The notes under the pieces are model-generated. The model was not told the origin of the DNA. It ran no database searches and saw nothing but the letters and a program-made list of their open reading frames with translations. Position numbers and translations under genes: made by a program. DNA of 64,000 nt from Stutzerimonas urumqiensis (GTDB lineage: Bacteria > Pseudomonadota > Gammaproteobacteria > Pseudomonadales > Pseudomonadaceae): assembly GCF_003640395.1 (NCBI RefSeq), contig NZ_RBZQ01000004.1, forward strand, positions 310,001 to 374,000, given 5' to 3'. Each line of letters starts with the position of its first letter. Position 1 is the first letter of the stretch. Shown here one piece after another: positions 53,875 through 63,104 of this stretch.

Positions 53875-54047
53875 CGTTTTTCCTCCCGGCGCATACGACG
53901 CGCCTCGTCTTGCAGATAGCGACGCTTGGCCAGCCAGGGCAAACCGACATTGAGCAGCAGCACCGCAATGCTGATGCCATACGCCGACCAGACATAGAGC
54001 CCGTGCTGCCCCATGGCCATGAACTCGGAAAAGGACGAGAAATTCAC
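53871..54047 (-). CDS. ccmD: Haem exporter small subunit CcmD
   Basis: 58 residues, GTG start with GGAGGG ribosome site, in a frame within a longer open stretch. Single helix ([18 protein letters not shown]) and a basic tail, preceded by the conserved [13 protein letters not shown]. It stabilises CcmC-CcmE and releases haem-CcmE. GTGA overlap with ccmC. Confidence 0.92.
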   Translation of the reverse strand: MNFSSFSEFMAMGQHGLYVWSAYGISIAVLLLNVGLPWLAKRRYLQDEARRMRREEKR

Positions 54048-54799
54048 CGTTCGCCCTCCGTCAAGGCGCGCACCTCGGAGCGAACCCAACTGGCACGCGA
54101 TTCGCGACGCAGCACTTCCAGCCGCATGCGCATGAGTAGCACCGCCGCGAAAAAACAGTAGAACCCGAGAACCATCACCAAGAGCGGCAGCCACATCTCG
54201 ACCGGCATGGCGGGTTTTTCGGTCACTTTGAAGGTGGCCGGCTGATGCAGCGTGTTCCACCACTCGACCGAGTACTTGATGATCGGAATGTTGACCACCC
54301 CGACGATTGCCAACACGGCACAGGCCTTGGCGGCGCTGTCGCGGTTGGTGATCGCATGCCCCAGCGCGATCACGCCGAAATAGAGAAACAGCAGGATCAG
54401 CATCGAGGTCAGGCGCGCATCCCACACCCACCAGGAGCCCCAGGTCGGCTTGCCCCATACCGCGCCGGTCAGCAAGGCGATGCAGGTCATCCAGGCACCG
54501 ATCGGCGCGGCCTGCTGAAGGGCGACGTCGGCCAACTTCATTTTCCAGACCAGGCCGACCAGACCGGCGACCGCCAGCATCACGTAAACCGATTGCGCCA
54601 GGAAGGCAGACGGAACGTGGATATAGATGATGCGAAAGCTGTTGCCCTGCTGGTAATCCTCAGGCGCGAAGGCGAGCCCCCAGACCAGCCCGACCGAGAT
54701 CAGGACCAGCGCCGCCCAGCCGAGCCAGGGCAGCCAGCGGCCACTGATTTCGTAGAACCACTTGGGCGAGCCGAGCTTGTGAAACCATGTCCAGTTCAT
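54044..54799 (-). CDS. ccmC: Haem exporter protein CcmC
   Basis: 251 residues, six helices, with the WWD motif [13 protein letters not shown] and conserved periplasmic His residues. Attaches haem to CcmE. It starts 85 bases after ccmB ends, the only sizeable gap in the operon. Confidence 0.96.
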   Translation of the reverse strand: MNWTWFHKLGSPKWFYEISGRWLPWLGWAALVLISVGLVWGLAFAPEDYQQGNSFRIIYIHVPSAFLAQSVYVMLAVAGLVGLVWKMKLADVALQQAAPIGAWMTCIALLTGAVWGKPTWGSWWVWDARLTSMLILLFLYFGVIALGHAITNRDSAAKACAVLAIVGVVNIPIIKYSVEWWNTLHQPATFKVTEKPAMPVEMWLPLLVMVLGFYCFFAAVLLMRMRLEVLRRESRASWVRSEVRALTEGER

Positions 54800-54884
54800 A
54801 TCGTTGCCTTAACCATCGAACGCCTGGCCACATCCGTAGCGCCAGCTGCCTGTTCCCGTCGAGGACCGATCAGACGCCTGCGCA

Positions 54885-55556
54885 TCATTCGCCGACACTG
54901 ATGGTCAGGCCGGCCGCGATGGCGAAGGGCGTCAGGGTCAGGGCCAGCGCCGCAAGGCTCGCCAGCCACAGGAGATAACCCGCCGCCGGCAATCCCTGCA
55001 GCGCGGCCTGCAATGCGCCGCTACCCAGGATGAGAACCGGGATATACAGCGGCAAAATCAACAAAGCCAAGAGCAAGCCACCTCGTTTCAGGCCGACCGT
55101 CAACGCCGCACCAACCGCTCCCAGCAAACTCAGCACCGGTGTGCCGAGCAGCAGCGAAAGCAGCAGCACAGGCATCGCACTGCCCGGCAAACCGAGCATC
55201 AACCCCAGCAGGGGGGCCAGGATGACGAGCGCCAGACCGGAAAAAACCCAGTGTGCCAGTACCTTGGCGAGCACCAGAAGCGCGAGGGGGTGCGGCGAAA
55301 CGACCCACTGCTCGAGCGAGCCATCCTCGTAATCACCCCGGAAAAGCCCGTCCAGCGAGAGCAGGACGGCCAATAGCGCGGCCAGCCATACCAGTCCCGG
55401 CGAAATGCGTTGCAACAGTTGCGTTTCCGGACCGACCGCCAGTGGGAACAACGCGATGACGATGGCGAAGAACACCAGCGGGTTGGCCAGCTCGGCCGGC
55501 CGACGACAGAGCAAGCGAGCTTCCCGGGCGAACAGCAGGACGAAGACGTTGCTCAT
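54885..55556 (-). CDS. ccmB: Haem exporter permease CcmB
   Basis: 223 residues, six helices, with the family N-terminus [20 protein letters not shown] and the central [10 protein letters not shown]. Permease partner of CcmA; the complex uses ATP to release holo-CcmE. Start at 55556, overlapping ccmA by 4 bases; a longer frame is antisense-like and rejected. Confidence 0.96.
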   Translation of the reverse strand: MSNVFVLLFAREARLLCRRPAELANPLVFFAIVIALFPLAVGPETQLLQRISPGLVWLAALLAVLLSLDGLFRGDYEDGSLEQWVVSPHPLALLVLAKVLAHWVFSGLALVILAPLLGLMLGLPGSAMPVLLLSLLLGTPVLSLLGAVGAALTVGLKRGGLLLALLILPLYIPVLILGSGALQAALQGLPAAGYLLWLASLAALALTLTPFAIAAGLTISVGE

Positions 55557-56185
55557 GCGGCTCGCCCCAGATCCAGCTCGCGATAGCCTGCCGGGCGCTC
55601 GCCAAGCGTGTGATGAGTGGTCAGAACGACCATGCCGCCGCGTTCGCAATGTTCGGCCAGATGGCGCTCGAGCTGGGCGACACCGAGTTTGTCGAGCGCC
55701 GTGAACGGTTCGTCCAGAATCCACAACGGTGGCGCATCAAGATGGAGACGCGCCAGCCCGACCCGGCGCTGCTGGCCAGCCGACAGGGTATGGCAAGGAA
55801 CATCCTCGAAACCGCGCAAACCGACCGCATCCAGCGCGGTCCAGATCGCATCGCGCGTGCTGGGGCGCTGCAAGGCGCACAACCAGACGAGGTTTTCCTC
55901 GGCGGTCAGCAACCCTTTGATGCCGGCCGCATGGCCGATCCATAAAAGATTGCGAGCCACCTCTGCGCGCTGCGCGAGCAATGCCTTGCCGTTCAGGCGG
56001 ATTTCGCCCTGGGTGGGCTGCATCAAGCCGCCGAGCAGGCGCAGGAGACTGGTCTTTCCGCTGCCGTTGGGGCCGGACACTTGCAGCATTTCGCCTGCCC
56101 TGATCTCCAGGTCCAGCCCCTCGAACAGCACGCGCCAGTCGCGCTCGCAGGTCAGCGACAAGGCTTCGAGAAAGGGGCTGGGCAC
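55553..56185 (-). CDS. ccmA: Haem exporter ATP-binding protein CcmA
   Basis: About 210 residues: Walker [10 protein letters not shown], signature [13 protein letters not shown], Walker [13 protein letters not shown]. First gene of the ccm operon. No ATG suits: GTG at 56185 gives the family N-terminus ([11 protein letters not shown]) and TTG at 56206 adds seven residues, so the start is uncertain by 21 bases. A sigma-70 promoter is predicted at 56258-56285. Confidence 0.93.
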   Translation of the reverse strand: MPSPFLEALSLTCERDWRVLFEGLDLEIRAGEMLQVSGPNGSGKTSLLRLLGGLMQPTQGEIRLNGKALLAQRAEVARNLLWIGHAAGIKGLLTAEENLVWLCALQRPSTRDAIWTALDAVGLRGFEDVPCHTLSAGQQRRVGLARLHLDAPPLWILDEPFTALDKLGVAQLERHLAEHCERGGMVVLTTHHTLGERPAGYRELDLGRAA

Positions 56186-56257
56186 GCTAGGACACCTGGG
56201 GCTCAAGAGGGAAGACCTGCGGCCGCTATACTCTGGCGACCGCTACGACCGGCCGAA

Positions 56258-56285
56258 AGTATACATGGCAAGCGGCGTTGCCCAA
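56258..56285 (-). promoter_or_regulatory. Predicted sigma-70 promoter of ccm operon
   Basis: Minus strand TTGGGC, 16-base spacer, TATACT (5 of 6). An oppositely oriented TATACT at 56227-56232 makes a TATACT/AGTATA inverted pair in the divergent region shared with the FliK-like gene. Confidence 0.45.
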
Positions 56286-56324
56286 GGTCGTAAATACGAC
56301 AGCGTGTGAGCGTTTCGAGTTGAG

Positions 56325-57851
56325 ATGACCGAGATCAAGATCGCCCCGCCCGGGCCCGCAAGCGCCGCCGTCCGAGGCGCCGCCACCGCCGAGCTCGCGC
56401 TACGACTGATGCAGCCGTTGCAAGGCCTGCTTGCGCCGGGCGAAACCGCCGAGGCGGAGGTCGTCGGCATCAAGGAGCAGGCACAGAGTTTCCAGTTGAT
56501 GCTGCGCGTCACCCTGCAGGATGGCCGACAGACGACCTTGCAGGCCAGCACGCCTCGCGCCGTTCCGCTCGGCGCGGCCTACGCGGTGACGGCGCTTTCC
56601 GAAAGCCGCCTGATCGCCAACCTGCAGCTCCCCGGGCTGCAACCGCTGGAGAGCCTCGACCTCGACACGCTACCGCCTGGCTCGCTGATCCAGGGCCGCG
56701 TGGTTGCGACGCAGGCGGTGAACGAGGCAGGTACGGCGGGCTATCGGATGCTCGTGTCGCTCCTCGATACGCCGCTTTCCGGCCGCAAGCTATCGGTCGA
56801 GGCGCCGACGGCCCTGCCCGTTGGCAGCTTGCTCACCGCCCGTGTGCTCGACAGTCAGGCCTTGGCCGTGGTGCCGCTGAGCGGGCGCCTGGATCGATTG
56901 GCGGTCGTCCAGCAGCTCGCCGGCCAGTACGCGCGCCAGGGCTCGCTCGGCGAATTGGCAGCGGCACTGCAAACCGCCTCGGGCAAGCTGCCCGAAGGCG
57001 TGCGCACCGCTGTCGACGCCCTGCTCGGCTCGATGCCTACACCGGGGCAACTGGCCGACCCGAAGGCACTCGCCCAAGCGATCGCCAAGAGCGGGTTGTT
57101 TCTCGAGAACAGCCTGGCAGGATCGCTACCCGGTGGCACGACAGGCGATGCCAAGGCAGGCCTGCTGCGCCTGATCGGCGAGCTGCTCCCCAACCTGCCC
57201 GGCAGCTCACCATTAAGCAGTGCCCAGGCCAGCGGAGCGATCAGCCAAGCGCTTCCCGCGTTCGCGCGCAGTGCACTCGGGGCGCTGGCACAGGTCGGGG
57301 CGCGCCAACAGCCGCTCAGCTTCCCGTTGCCGTCCAGGCTCTTGCAGGGTCTGGATGACGAACCGGATCTGGAGATGCTGCTGAAATTGGCGGCCGCCGC
57401 CATCTCCCGGCTACAGACCCACCAGCTCTCCAGCCTGGCCCAGACGCACGTCACGCCTGAAGGCAACCTGCTCACCACCTGGCAGATGGAAATACCGGTC
57501 CGGGAACAGCACACCTTCATCCCCTTGCAGATGAAGTTCCAGCGCGAAGACCCGGCCGATCAACCACAGCGATCGCGCGGCACGCCCGTTTGGCGGATCG
57601 AGCTGGCCTTCGACCTCGAACCGCTCGGCCCGCTGCAAGTGCTGGCACAGTTGCAACAGGGCGCCCTCTCCAGCGAGTTCTGGGCCGAACGAAAGGAAAC
57701 CGCGCGCCTGATCGACGGCGAGATCGGCAATCTGCGCGAGCGGCTGACCCGTGCGGGCCTGGTGGTCGACGAACTGGCCTGTAATCAGGGCATGCCGGCG
57801 CGAGGACCGCGAACCGGCTTGCACCAACGCTTCGTGGACGAGACCGCATGA
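56325..57851 (+). CDS. FliK-like protein (flagellar hook-length control domain)
   Basis: 508 residues. An Ala/Leu/Gln-rich N-terminal part with no clear fold is followed by a C-terminal Flg_hook domain (about 385-475: WQMEIPVREQHTFIPLQMKF and WRIELAFDLEPLGPLQVLAQ). Not in a hook-basal body cluster, so it may be a second FliK paralogue. Its stop overlaps the FlhB-like gene (ATGA), tying the two together. Confidence 0.85.
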   Translation: MTEIKIAPPGPASAAVRGAATAELALRLMQPLQGLLAPGETAEAEVVGIKEQAQSFQLMLRVTLQDGRQTTLQASTPRAVPLGAAYAVTALSESRLIANLQLPGLQPLESLDLDTLPPGSLIQGRVVATQAVNEAGTAGYRMLVSLLDTPLSGRKLSVEAPTALPVGSLLTARVLDSQALAVVPLSGRLDRLAVVQQLAGQYARQGSLGELAAALQTASGKLPEGVRTAVDALLGSMPTPGQLADPKALAQAIAKSGLFLENSLAGSLPGGTTGDAKAGLLRLIGELLPNLPGSSPLSSAQASGAISQALPAFARSALGALAQVGARQQPLSFPLPSRLLQGLDDEPDLEMLLKLAAAAISRLQTHQLSSLAQTHVTPEGNLLTTWQMEIPVREQHTFIPLQMKFQREDPADQPQRSRGTPVWRIELAFDLEPLGPLQVLAQLQQGALSSEFWAERKETARLIDGEIGNLRERLTRAGLVVDELACNQGMPARGPRTGLHQRFVDETA

Positions 57852-58180
57852 CCGACAAACCGGCACGACGCGCCATCGCGCTCAGCTATGACGGCGTCAA
57901 CGCACCGAACCTGACGGCCAAGGGCGACGATGAGCTCGCCGAGGCGATCCTGGCGATCGCGCGGGAGCATGCCGTACCGATCTATGAGAACGCCGACCTG
58001 GTGCGCCTGCTCGCGCAGCTCGAATTGGGCGACGCGATACCGGAGGCGCTTTACCTGACGATCGCCGAAATCATCGCCTTCGCCTGGTACCTGCGCGGCA
58101 AGGCGCCCGCTGGCTTTGGCGAAGGGGGTCGCGACGCCGCCGGCCCCCAGCCCCCGCTACTTCCCGCGCCGTCGCGTTAG
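57848..58180 (+). CDS. Stand-alone FlhB C-terminal domain-like protein
   Basis: 110 residues matching only the cytoplasmic C-terminal part of FlhB that lies after the autocleavage site: AIALSYDGVNAPNLTAKGDD corresponds to the residues just after PTH, then AIAREHAVPIYENADLVRLL. The NPTH cleavage motif and membrane domain are missing. Similar FlhB-CC paralogues can partly replace FlhB-CC in substrate switching in other bacteria. Coupled to the FliK-like gene. Confidence 0.85.
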   Translation: MTDKPARRAIALSYDGVNAPNLTAKGDDELAEAILAIAREHAVPIYENADLVRLLAQLELGDAIPEALYLTIAEIIAFAWYLRGKAPAGFGEGGRDAAGPQPPLLPAPSR

Positions 58181-58614
58181 CGGCTGGCCGTCAAGGTCGC
58201 CAACTCACCTGCCTCGCCTTTGCCCTGCGGGAAGTCGGCCAGCTGCCAGGCGAAATAGCCGCCACGGAAATAGAACACGTGCTGGTAACCCCAATCGACC
58301 GCCAGCTCGACGGCTCGGGCGCTCGAAGGACATATCTCGCTGTCGCAGTAGATGACCAACGGCACCTGGCGCGGCCACTCGGGATGCGCCAGGCCCTGGA
58401 AGCCGACAGACAGGTCCAGGTGCACGGCGCCATAGACATGGCCCCAGCCCCATTCGCGGACAGGCCTCACGTCGACGAAGATCGCTCCCATGTCATAGAG
58501 CTGCTTGGCCTGGAAGACATTGACGGTCATGGCGCCGGGAATTTGCTCGGGCGCTTCGCGAGCGGCCGTCCAGCCGGGAATCGCCAGGATGAGGAATGCC
58601 AGGATTCGCCACAT
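58177..58614 (-). CDS. Secreted rhodanese-like protein
   Basis: 145 residues; signal peptide (ILAFLILAIPGWTAA) and a single rhodanese domain. The active loop reads YCDSEICPSSARA, with Cys at the catalytic position and a second Cys five residues on. Probably periplasmic sulfur transfer or redox; substrate unknown. Start MWRILAF at 58614. Overlaps the FlhB-like gene by 4 bases, tail to tail. Confidence 0.82.
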   Translation of the reverse strand: MWRILAFLILAIPGWTAAREAPEQIPGAMTVNVFQAKQLYDMGAIFVDVRPVREWGWGHVYGAVHLDLSVGFQGLAHPEWPRQVPLVIYCDSEICPSSARAVELAVDWGYQHVFYFRGGYFAWQLADFPQGKGEAGELATLTASR

Positions 58615-58737
58615 ACCGCCCTCCTCGGCCGCATGGCCGGTGAACACGAGCGGGAGCAAGTGCCGCCCGTATTCGTTGGAGAAGGCAACGCGCGGAGGGG
58701 TTCCAAGGGAAACGGACTGGCGTGACGGGCGGCGGGC

Positions 58738-59142
58738 TCAGCGCTTGGTGGGACGGGGTTGATGCAGGCGGCTCATCAGTTCCGCTTCGGCCTGGGTAAG
58801 CCCGCAGGCCTGGGTGAGATCCTCGATACTGGCGCCCATGCCGATCAGCCGCGCGGCCTGCGTGAAGGAAAGGCTACCCGGATCGCGCTGCTCCATCTGG
58901 CTCAGCTTGTCGGGCAGCGGCGCAACCAGCCGGCGCAGGTCCTGCAACTCCTCACCCATCCGCACGCTGCCGGAGAGGTATGCGTCGAGCCGCTTGGCAA
59001 GCTCCCTGATCCGCTGGTCATGCGCGGCGTCGCGTTCGGCCTGAAGCCGCGCCTGCGTCTTCTGAGCACGCATCAGCCACAGACAGAAGGCCAGCAGGCC
59101 GACACAGCAGACGGCCAGCAGCACGACAGCGGCAACCAGCAT
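58738..59142 (-). CDS. DUF2802 protein of the chemotaxis locus
   Basis: 134 residues: N-terminal membrane helix (about 2-24), a coiled coil (about 28-55) and the C-terminal DUF2802 domain (FTQAARLIGMGASIEDLTQA, CGLTQAEAELMSRL). Found beside cheW in polarly flagellated gammaproteobacteria, which suggests a link to polar chemoreceptor arrays or motility. Starts 3 bases after cheW. Confidence 0.82.
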   Translation of the reverse strand: MLVAAVVLLAVCCVGLLAFCLWLMRAQKTQARLQAERDAAHDQRIRELAKRLDAYLSGSVRMGEELQDLRRLVAPLPDKLSQMEQRDPGSLSFTQAARLIGMGASIEDLTQACGLTQAEAELMSRLHQPRPTKR

Positions 59143-59145
59143 CGA

Positions 59146-59625
59146 TCAGATGCTCTCGAGTTCGGACCACTCTTCTTCGGTCATGAGTTTTTCCAGCTCG
59201 ACCAGAATCAGCAGCTCGCCGTTCTTGTTGCAGACGCCCTGGATGAACTTGGCCGACTCTTCGTTACCGACATTCGGTGCCGTCTCGATTTCGGACTGCC
59301 GCAGGTAAACCACTTCCGCAACGCTGTCGACCAGAATCCCGACCACCTGCCGGTCGGCCTCGATGATGACGATCCGGGTATTGTCGGTGAGCGGCGCAGG
59401 GTCCAGGCCGAAGCGCTGGCGCGTATCGATGACCGTCACGACATTACCGCGCAGGTTGATGATGCCCAGCACATAGCTCGGCGCACCCGGGACCGGCGCG
59501 ATCTCGGTGTGGCGCAGCACTTCCTGCACCTGCATGACGTTGATGCCGTAGGTTTCGTTGTCCAGACGGAAGGTGACCCACTGCAGAATCGGATCTTCCG
59601 AACCTTGCCCAGCCGATTTTTTCAT
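59146..59625 (-). CDS. cheW: Chemotaxis coupling protein CheW
   Basis: 159 residues, a single CheW domain (WVTFRLDNETYGINVMQVQE, INLRGNVVTVIDTRQRFGL) linking receptors to CheA. Start at 59625 (MKKSAGQGSED); a much longer in-frame stretch upstream is antisense to ParP and rejected. Confidence 0.96.
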   Translation of the reverse strand: MKKSAGQGSEDPILQWVTFRLDNETYGINVMQVQEVLRHTEIAPVPGAPSYVLGIINLRGNVVTVIDTRQRFGLDPAPLTDNTRIVIIEADRQVVGILVDSVAEVVYLRQSEIETAPNVGNEESAKFIQGVCNKNGELLILVELEKLMTEEEWSELESI

Positions 59626-59687
59626 TTGCTGCCCCTCATGACCGCACGCAGTCGACTTCGATAACGGGCCCGTCGGGCCCAGAAAAC

Positions 59688-60551
59688 TCAGGAGCGCCCG
59701 CGAACCGGCGCCATCATTCGTTTGATCGCACCGCTGGCGATCAGCTCCGCCAGCGCTGCCACATCCAGCAATGCACACATGTGCTCGATCACCGTCCCGG
59801 CCAGCCAGGGACGCTGGCTGCGCTGGGTTCGCCACTTCACTTCGCGCGGGTCGAGGCGGATCGAACGGCTCACCTGATGCACCGCAAGCCCCCACTCGTA
59901 GCCCTGCACCGAGATCACGTACTGAAGGCCCTGGCGAAAGTCGTCGCGGTAGCGGTCGGGCATGACCCAGCGCGCCGTATCGAGCACCTTCAGGTTGCCA
60001 GCTTGGCACGGCAGGATACCGAGAAACCAGTCCGGCTGACCGAACAGTGGCGTCAGTTCCTGGCCTGCCAGCGGGTAGATCGATCCCAGGCTGACCAGCG
60101 GAACCGCAAGCGTCAGGCCGGCGACATCGAACAGCAGGCATTCGAACGGCTCATCGGCCCAGGCCGGATTGCCGTCCACCGCCTCGAGAATGGGCGCGCT
60201 GGCGTGAGCCTTGGCAGGCGCCAGCTCGACGATGGGTTCCATCGGCGCCACGACTGGCGGCTCGGGCTCGAGGGCGACCGGCAGCTCGGCGACCGGCACG
60301 ACAATGGTCGGCAGCACGGGCTGCAACACGGGCACATCGACCAGCGTGGGACGTATCGGGACTGCGCGCGCCTGCACCGGTTCGACCGGCGCCGGACGGG
60401 TGTCACGGCGCTTTTCCTCCTGCACGGCGGCGGCGAAGTCATCGACGCTGACCGAGGCCTCGAGCGCGGCTTCGGCGTCCTGCAACAGGGCATCCAGATA
60501 GCTTTGCAACGCCAGTTGCGGTCGGGTAGCGGTAAGAACGGAGCGGCTCAT
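59688..60551 (-). CDS. parP: ParP-like CheW-domain protein for polar chemotaxis arrays
   Basis: 287 residues. N-terminal region (about 1-45) that by analogy binds ParC, a Pro/Val/Ala/Glu-rich linker (about 50-125) and a C-terminal CheW-like domain (CLLFDVAGLTLAVPLVSLGS onward). The layout matches Vibrio ParP, which tethers CheA and receptors to the pole. Lies between parC and cheW in the conserved order. Confidence 0.88.
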   Translation of the reverse strand: MSRSVLTATRPQLALQSYLDALLQDAEAALEASVSVDDFAAAVQEEKRRDTRPAPVEPVQARAVPIRPTLVDVPVLQPVLPTIVVPVAELPVALEPEPPVVAPMEPIVELAPAKAHASAPILEAVDGNPAWADEPFECLLFDVAGLTLAVPLVSLGSIYPLAGQELTPLFGQPDWFLGILPCQAGNLKVLDTARWVMPDRYRDDFRQGLQYVISVQGYEWGLAVHQVSRSIRLDPREVKWRTQRSQRPWLAGTVIEHMCALLDVAALAELIASGAIKRMMAPVRGRS

Positions 60552-60622
60552 GCAACGAACTCGTTTAAAGGTGAAAGGCTATCGGCTGGCATGGCATCGA
60601 CTTGAATCGAGCGGCGTTGCAT

Positions 60623-61411
60623 TCAGGCGACCTGCGGGGTCGTCTGCGCCGCCAGCAGGTGTTTGAGCAGGGCTTTGTACGCCAGCACCGCCCGACTGCC
60701 GCCATCGAACTGCGACGGCGTCACGCCGGCACGGCTGGCGTCGCGCAGGCGCGTATCGACGGGTATGAAGGCCTGCCAGAGGTTCGTCTCGTAGCTGGCA
60801 CGCAGCACCTTCAGGGTGTTCATCGAGGCCTGCGTGCGGCGATCGAACAACGTCGGCACGATGGTGTACGGCAGCGCCTGGCGCCGCGACCGGTTGATCA
60901 TCGCCAAGGTGCTGACCATGCGTTCCAGGCCCTTCACGGCCAGGAACTCGGTCTGCACCGGAATGACCAGTTGCTGGCTCGCCGCAAGCGCGTTGACCAT
61001 CAGCACGCCGAGCAACGGCGGGCTGTCGATGATGGCGTGATCGAAATCGCCCCACAGCTGGGAAAGACTCTTGGCGACGACCAGCCCCAGGCCGCTCTGG
61101 CCAGGCGATTGGCGTTCCAGGGTCGCCAGTACGGTGCTCGACGGCAGCAACGACATGCGCTCATGGCTGGTTGGCAGCAACAGCTGACGCGGCAATCCGT
61201 CCGGCACGCCGCCCTGGTGCTGGAACAGCTCGAACACGCTGTGCTCCAGCGTGTCGGGGTCATGTCCGAAGTAACTGGTCATCGAACCATGCGGATCGAG
61301 ATCGACGATCACGACACGCTTGCCCGCGTCGGCGAGCAGACCGGCCAGTGCGACCGATGTCGTGGTCTTGCCTACCCCACCCTTCTGGTTGGCTACCGCC
61401 CAAACTCTCAT
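60623..61411 (-). CDS. parC: ParC, ParA/Soj-type ATPase positioning chemotaxis proteins
   Basis: 262 residues with a deviant Walker A (KGGVGKTTT, residues 10-18), Walker A' VDLDPHGSMTSYFG and the Walker B region HAIIDSPPLLG. ParA-family ATPase encoded with parP rather than parB, so it should place chemotaxis arrays at the flagellated pole, as shown for Vibrio ParC. Confidence 0.92.
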   Translation of the reverse strand: MRVWAVANQKGGVGKTTTSVALAGLLADAGKRVVIVDLDPHGSMTSYFGHDPDTLEHSVFELFQHQGGVPDGLPRQLLLPTSHERMSLLPSSTVLATLERQSPGQSGLGLVVAKSLSQLWGDFDHAIIDSPPLLGVLMVNALAASQQLVIPVQTEFLAVKGLERMVSTLAMINRSRRQALPYTIVPTLFDRRTQASMNTLKVLRASYETNLWQAFIPVDTRLRDASRAGVTPSQFDGGSRAVLAYKALLKHLLAAQTTPQVA

Positions 61412-61473
61412 GCTGTCTTCCTCGCCCCGGTGAGCCTGGCACCGTGAAGGTGCCGTCCCGGGTGGCGCTGCTA

Positions 61474-62346
61474 TCAGTCGATCGACGGAGAATTGGCGAT
61501 CGCGCCTGCATTCTCACGGCCTGTCTGCCCGGAAGCAGTTTGCATGCCAGCTCGACGCAGCGTGGGATCGGGCTGAGCCTTGGCGCTACCGACACCGGAC
61601 ACGCTGCGGCGCACATCCAGATTGCGGGACACGACCAACACCACGCGGCGGTTGCGCGCACGACCTTCTGCCGTGGCGTTGTCCGCCACCGGCTGGAATT
61701 CACCATAGCCGACCGCAGCCAGCCGCGACGGTGAAACACCCTGCGCCGCCAGCATGCGAACCACGCTGCCTGCCCGCGCCGCGGAGAGTTCCCAGTTGGT
61801 CGGATACTGCGCCGTGCTGATGGGCAGGTTATCGGTGAAGCCCTCGACATGAACCGGATTGTCATAAGGCGCGAGAATCGTCGCGACTTTCTCGATGAGC
61901 GCGAAGGCGGTGTCGTTCGGAATGGCATCCCCACTCGGGAACAGCAGGTTCGAGCTCAGCTCGATCTCGATCCACAGCTCGTTGCCGCGCACGCTCAGTT
62001 GGCCGCTTTCGATCAGATCGCCAAATACTTGGCGCAGGCTGTCGGCCATCGCTTGCAGGGGATCATGGTTCGCCTCGGCGTCGACGGATTTCGGCGCCGT
62101 CGAGACGCTCGCCGATTCGGGCGCCCTGGGCTTGGCATCGCCGATGGGAATCGCCTCGATGGAACGCTCGGGCTGGTTGAACACCCCGACCAGCGACTCG
62201 GACAGAATCTTGTACTTGCCTTCGTTGATGGAAGATATCGAGTACATCACCACGAAAAAGGCGAACAGGAGCGTGATGAAATCAGCGTAGGAAACCAGCC
62301 ATCGCTCGTGGTTTTCCGGCTCCTCGTGCGGTCGACGGCGGGCCAT
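61474..62346 (-). CDS. motD: Flagellar stator protein MotD (MotB family)
   Basis: 290 residues. N-terminal membrane helix with the proton-channel Asp in WLVSYADFITLLFAFFVVMY, plug/linker region, and an OmpA-like peptidoglycan-binding domain (VHVEGFTDNLPIS, NWELSAARAGSVVRML). Pairs with MotC, one of two stator sets in Pseudomonas. One base after motC. Confidence 0.95.
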   Translation of the reverse strand: MARRRPHEEPENHERWLVSYADFITLLFAFFVVMYSISSINEGKYKILSESLVGVFNQPERSIEAIPIGDAKPRAPESASVSTAPKSVDAEANHDPLQAMADSLRQVFGDLIESGQLSVRGNELWIEIELSSNLLFPSGDAIPNDTAFALIEKVATILAPYDNPVHVEGFTDNLPISTAQYPTNWELSAARAGSVVRMLAAQGVSPSRLAAVGYGEFQPVADNATAEGRARNRRVVLVVSRNLDVRRSVSGVGSAKAQPDPTLRRAGMQTASGQTGRENAGAIANSPSID

Positions 62347-62347
62347 G

Positions 62348-63088
62348 TCAATCCATGAAGCCCTGGAGCTTCATCTCGATGGCGCGCGGGTTTTCACCTT
62401 CGGCGATCGACAGCACGCCTTCGAGGAGCATCTCCCGGTACGCGGTCTGCTGTTGCACGAGCGCTTTGAGCTTGTTACCGACCGGCAGCGCCAGCAAGTT
62501 GGCGAACGCCACGCCATAGATCGTCGCCACGAACGCGACGGCGATGCCGCTGCCGAGCTGGCTCGGGTCGGCGAGGTTCCCCATCACATGGATCAGCCCC
62601 ATGACCGCACCGATGATGCCGATGGTCGGCGAGTAGCCGCCCATGCTTTCGAACACCTTGGAGGCGCGCAGGTCGCGCGACTCCTGGGTTGACAGGTCGA
62701 CTTCCAGGATGCTGCGGATGGTCTCCGGCTCGACGCCATCGACGAGCAGCTGGAGGCCCTTGCGCGCATAAGGATCACGCTCGGTCTCGGCGAGCGGCTC
62801 GAGCCCGAGCAGCCCCTCCTTGCGCGCCGTCATGCTCCACCCGACGACCTTGCCGATGCCACCGGTCAGGTCCAGCCGCGGTGGCAGCAGGATCCAGCGG
62901 ACGATCGTCATCGCACGCTTGAACACCGCGATGGGGGTCTGCAGCAAAACCGCCCCGAGCGTGCCGCCCAAGACGATCAGCGCGGCGGGTCCGTTCAGCA
63001 GTGCGCCGACGTGTCCGCCTTCGAGAAAGTTGCCACCGACGATCGCGACGAACGCGAGGATCAGTCCGATGAGGCTCAGGACATCCAT
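62348..63088 (-). CDS. motC: Flagellar stator protein MotC (MotA family)
   Basis: 246 residues, four helices with a large cytoplasmic loop and the conserved segment PTIGIIGAVMGLIHVMGNLA before helix 3-4. Proton-driven stator ring; the MotC/MotD pair favours swarming in P. aeruginosa. It lies 16 bases after cheB. Confidence 0.96.
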   Translation of the reverse strand: MDVLSLIGLILAFVAIVGGNFLEGGHVGALLNGPAALIVLGGTLGAVLLQTPIAVFKRAMTIVRWILLPPRLDLTGGIGKVVGWSMTARKEGLLGLEPLAETERDPYARKGLQLLVDGVEPETIRSILEVDLSTQESRDLRASKVFESMGGYSPTIGIIGAVMGLIHVMGNLADPSQLGSGIAVAFVATIYGVAFANLLALPVGNKLKALVQQQTAYREMLLEGVLSIAEGENPRAIEMKLQGFMD

Positions 63089-63104
63089 CTACGGCATCCC
63101 GCGC

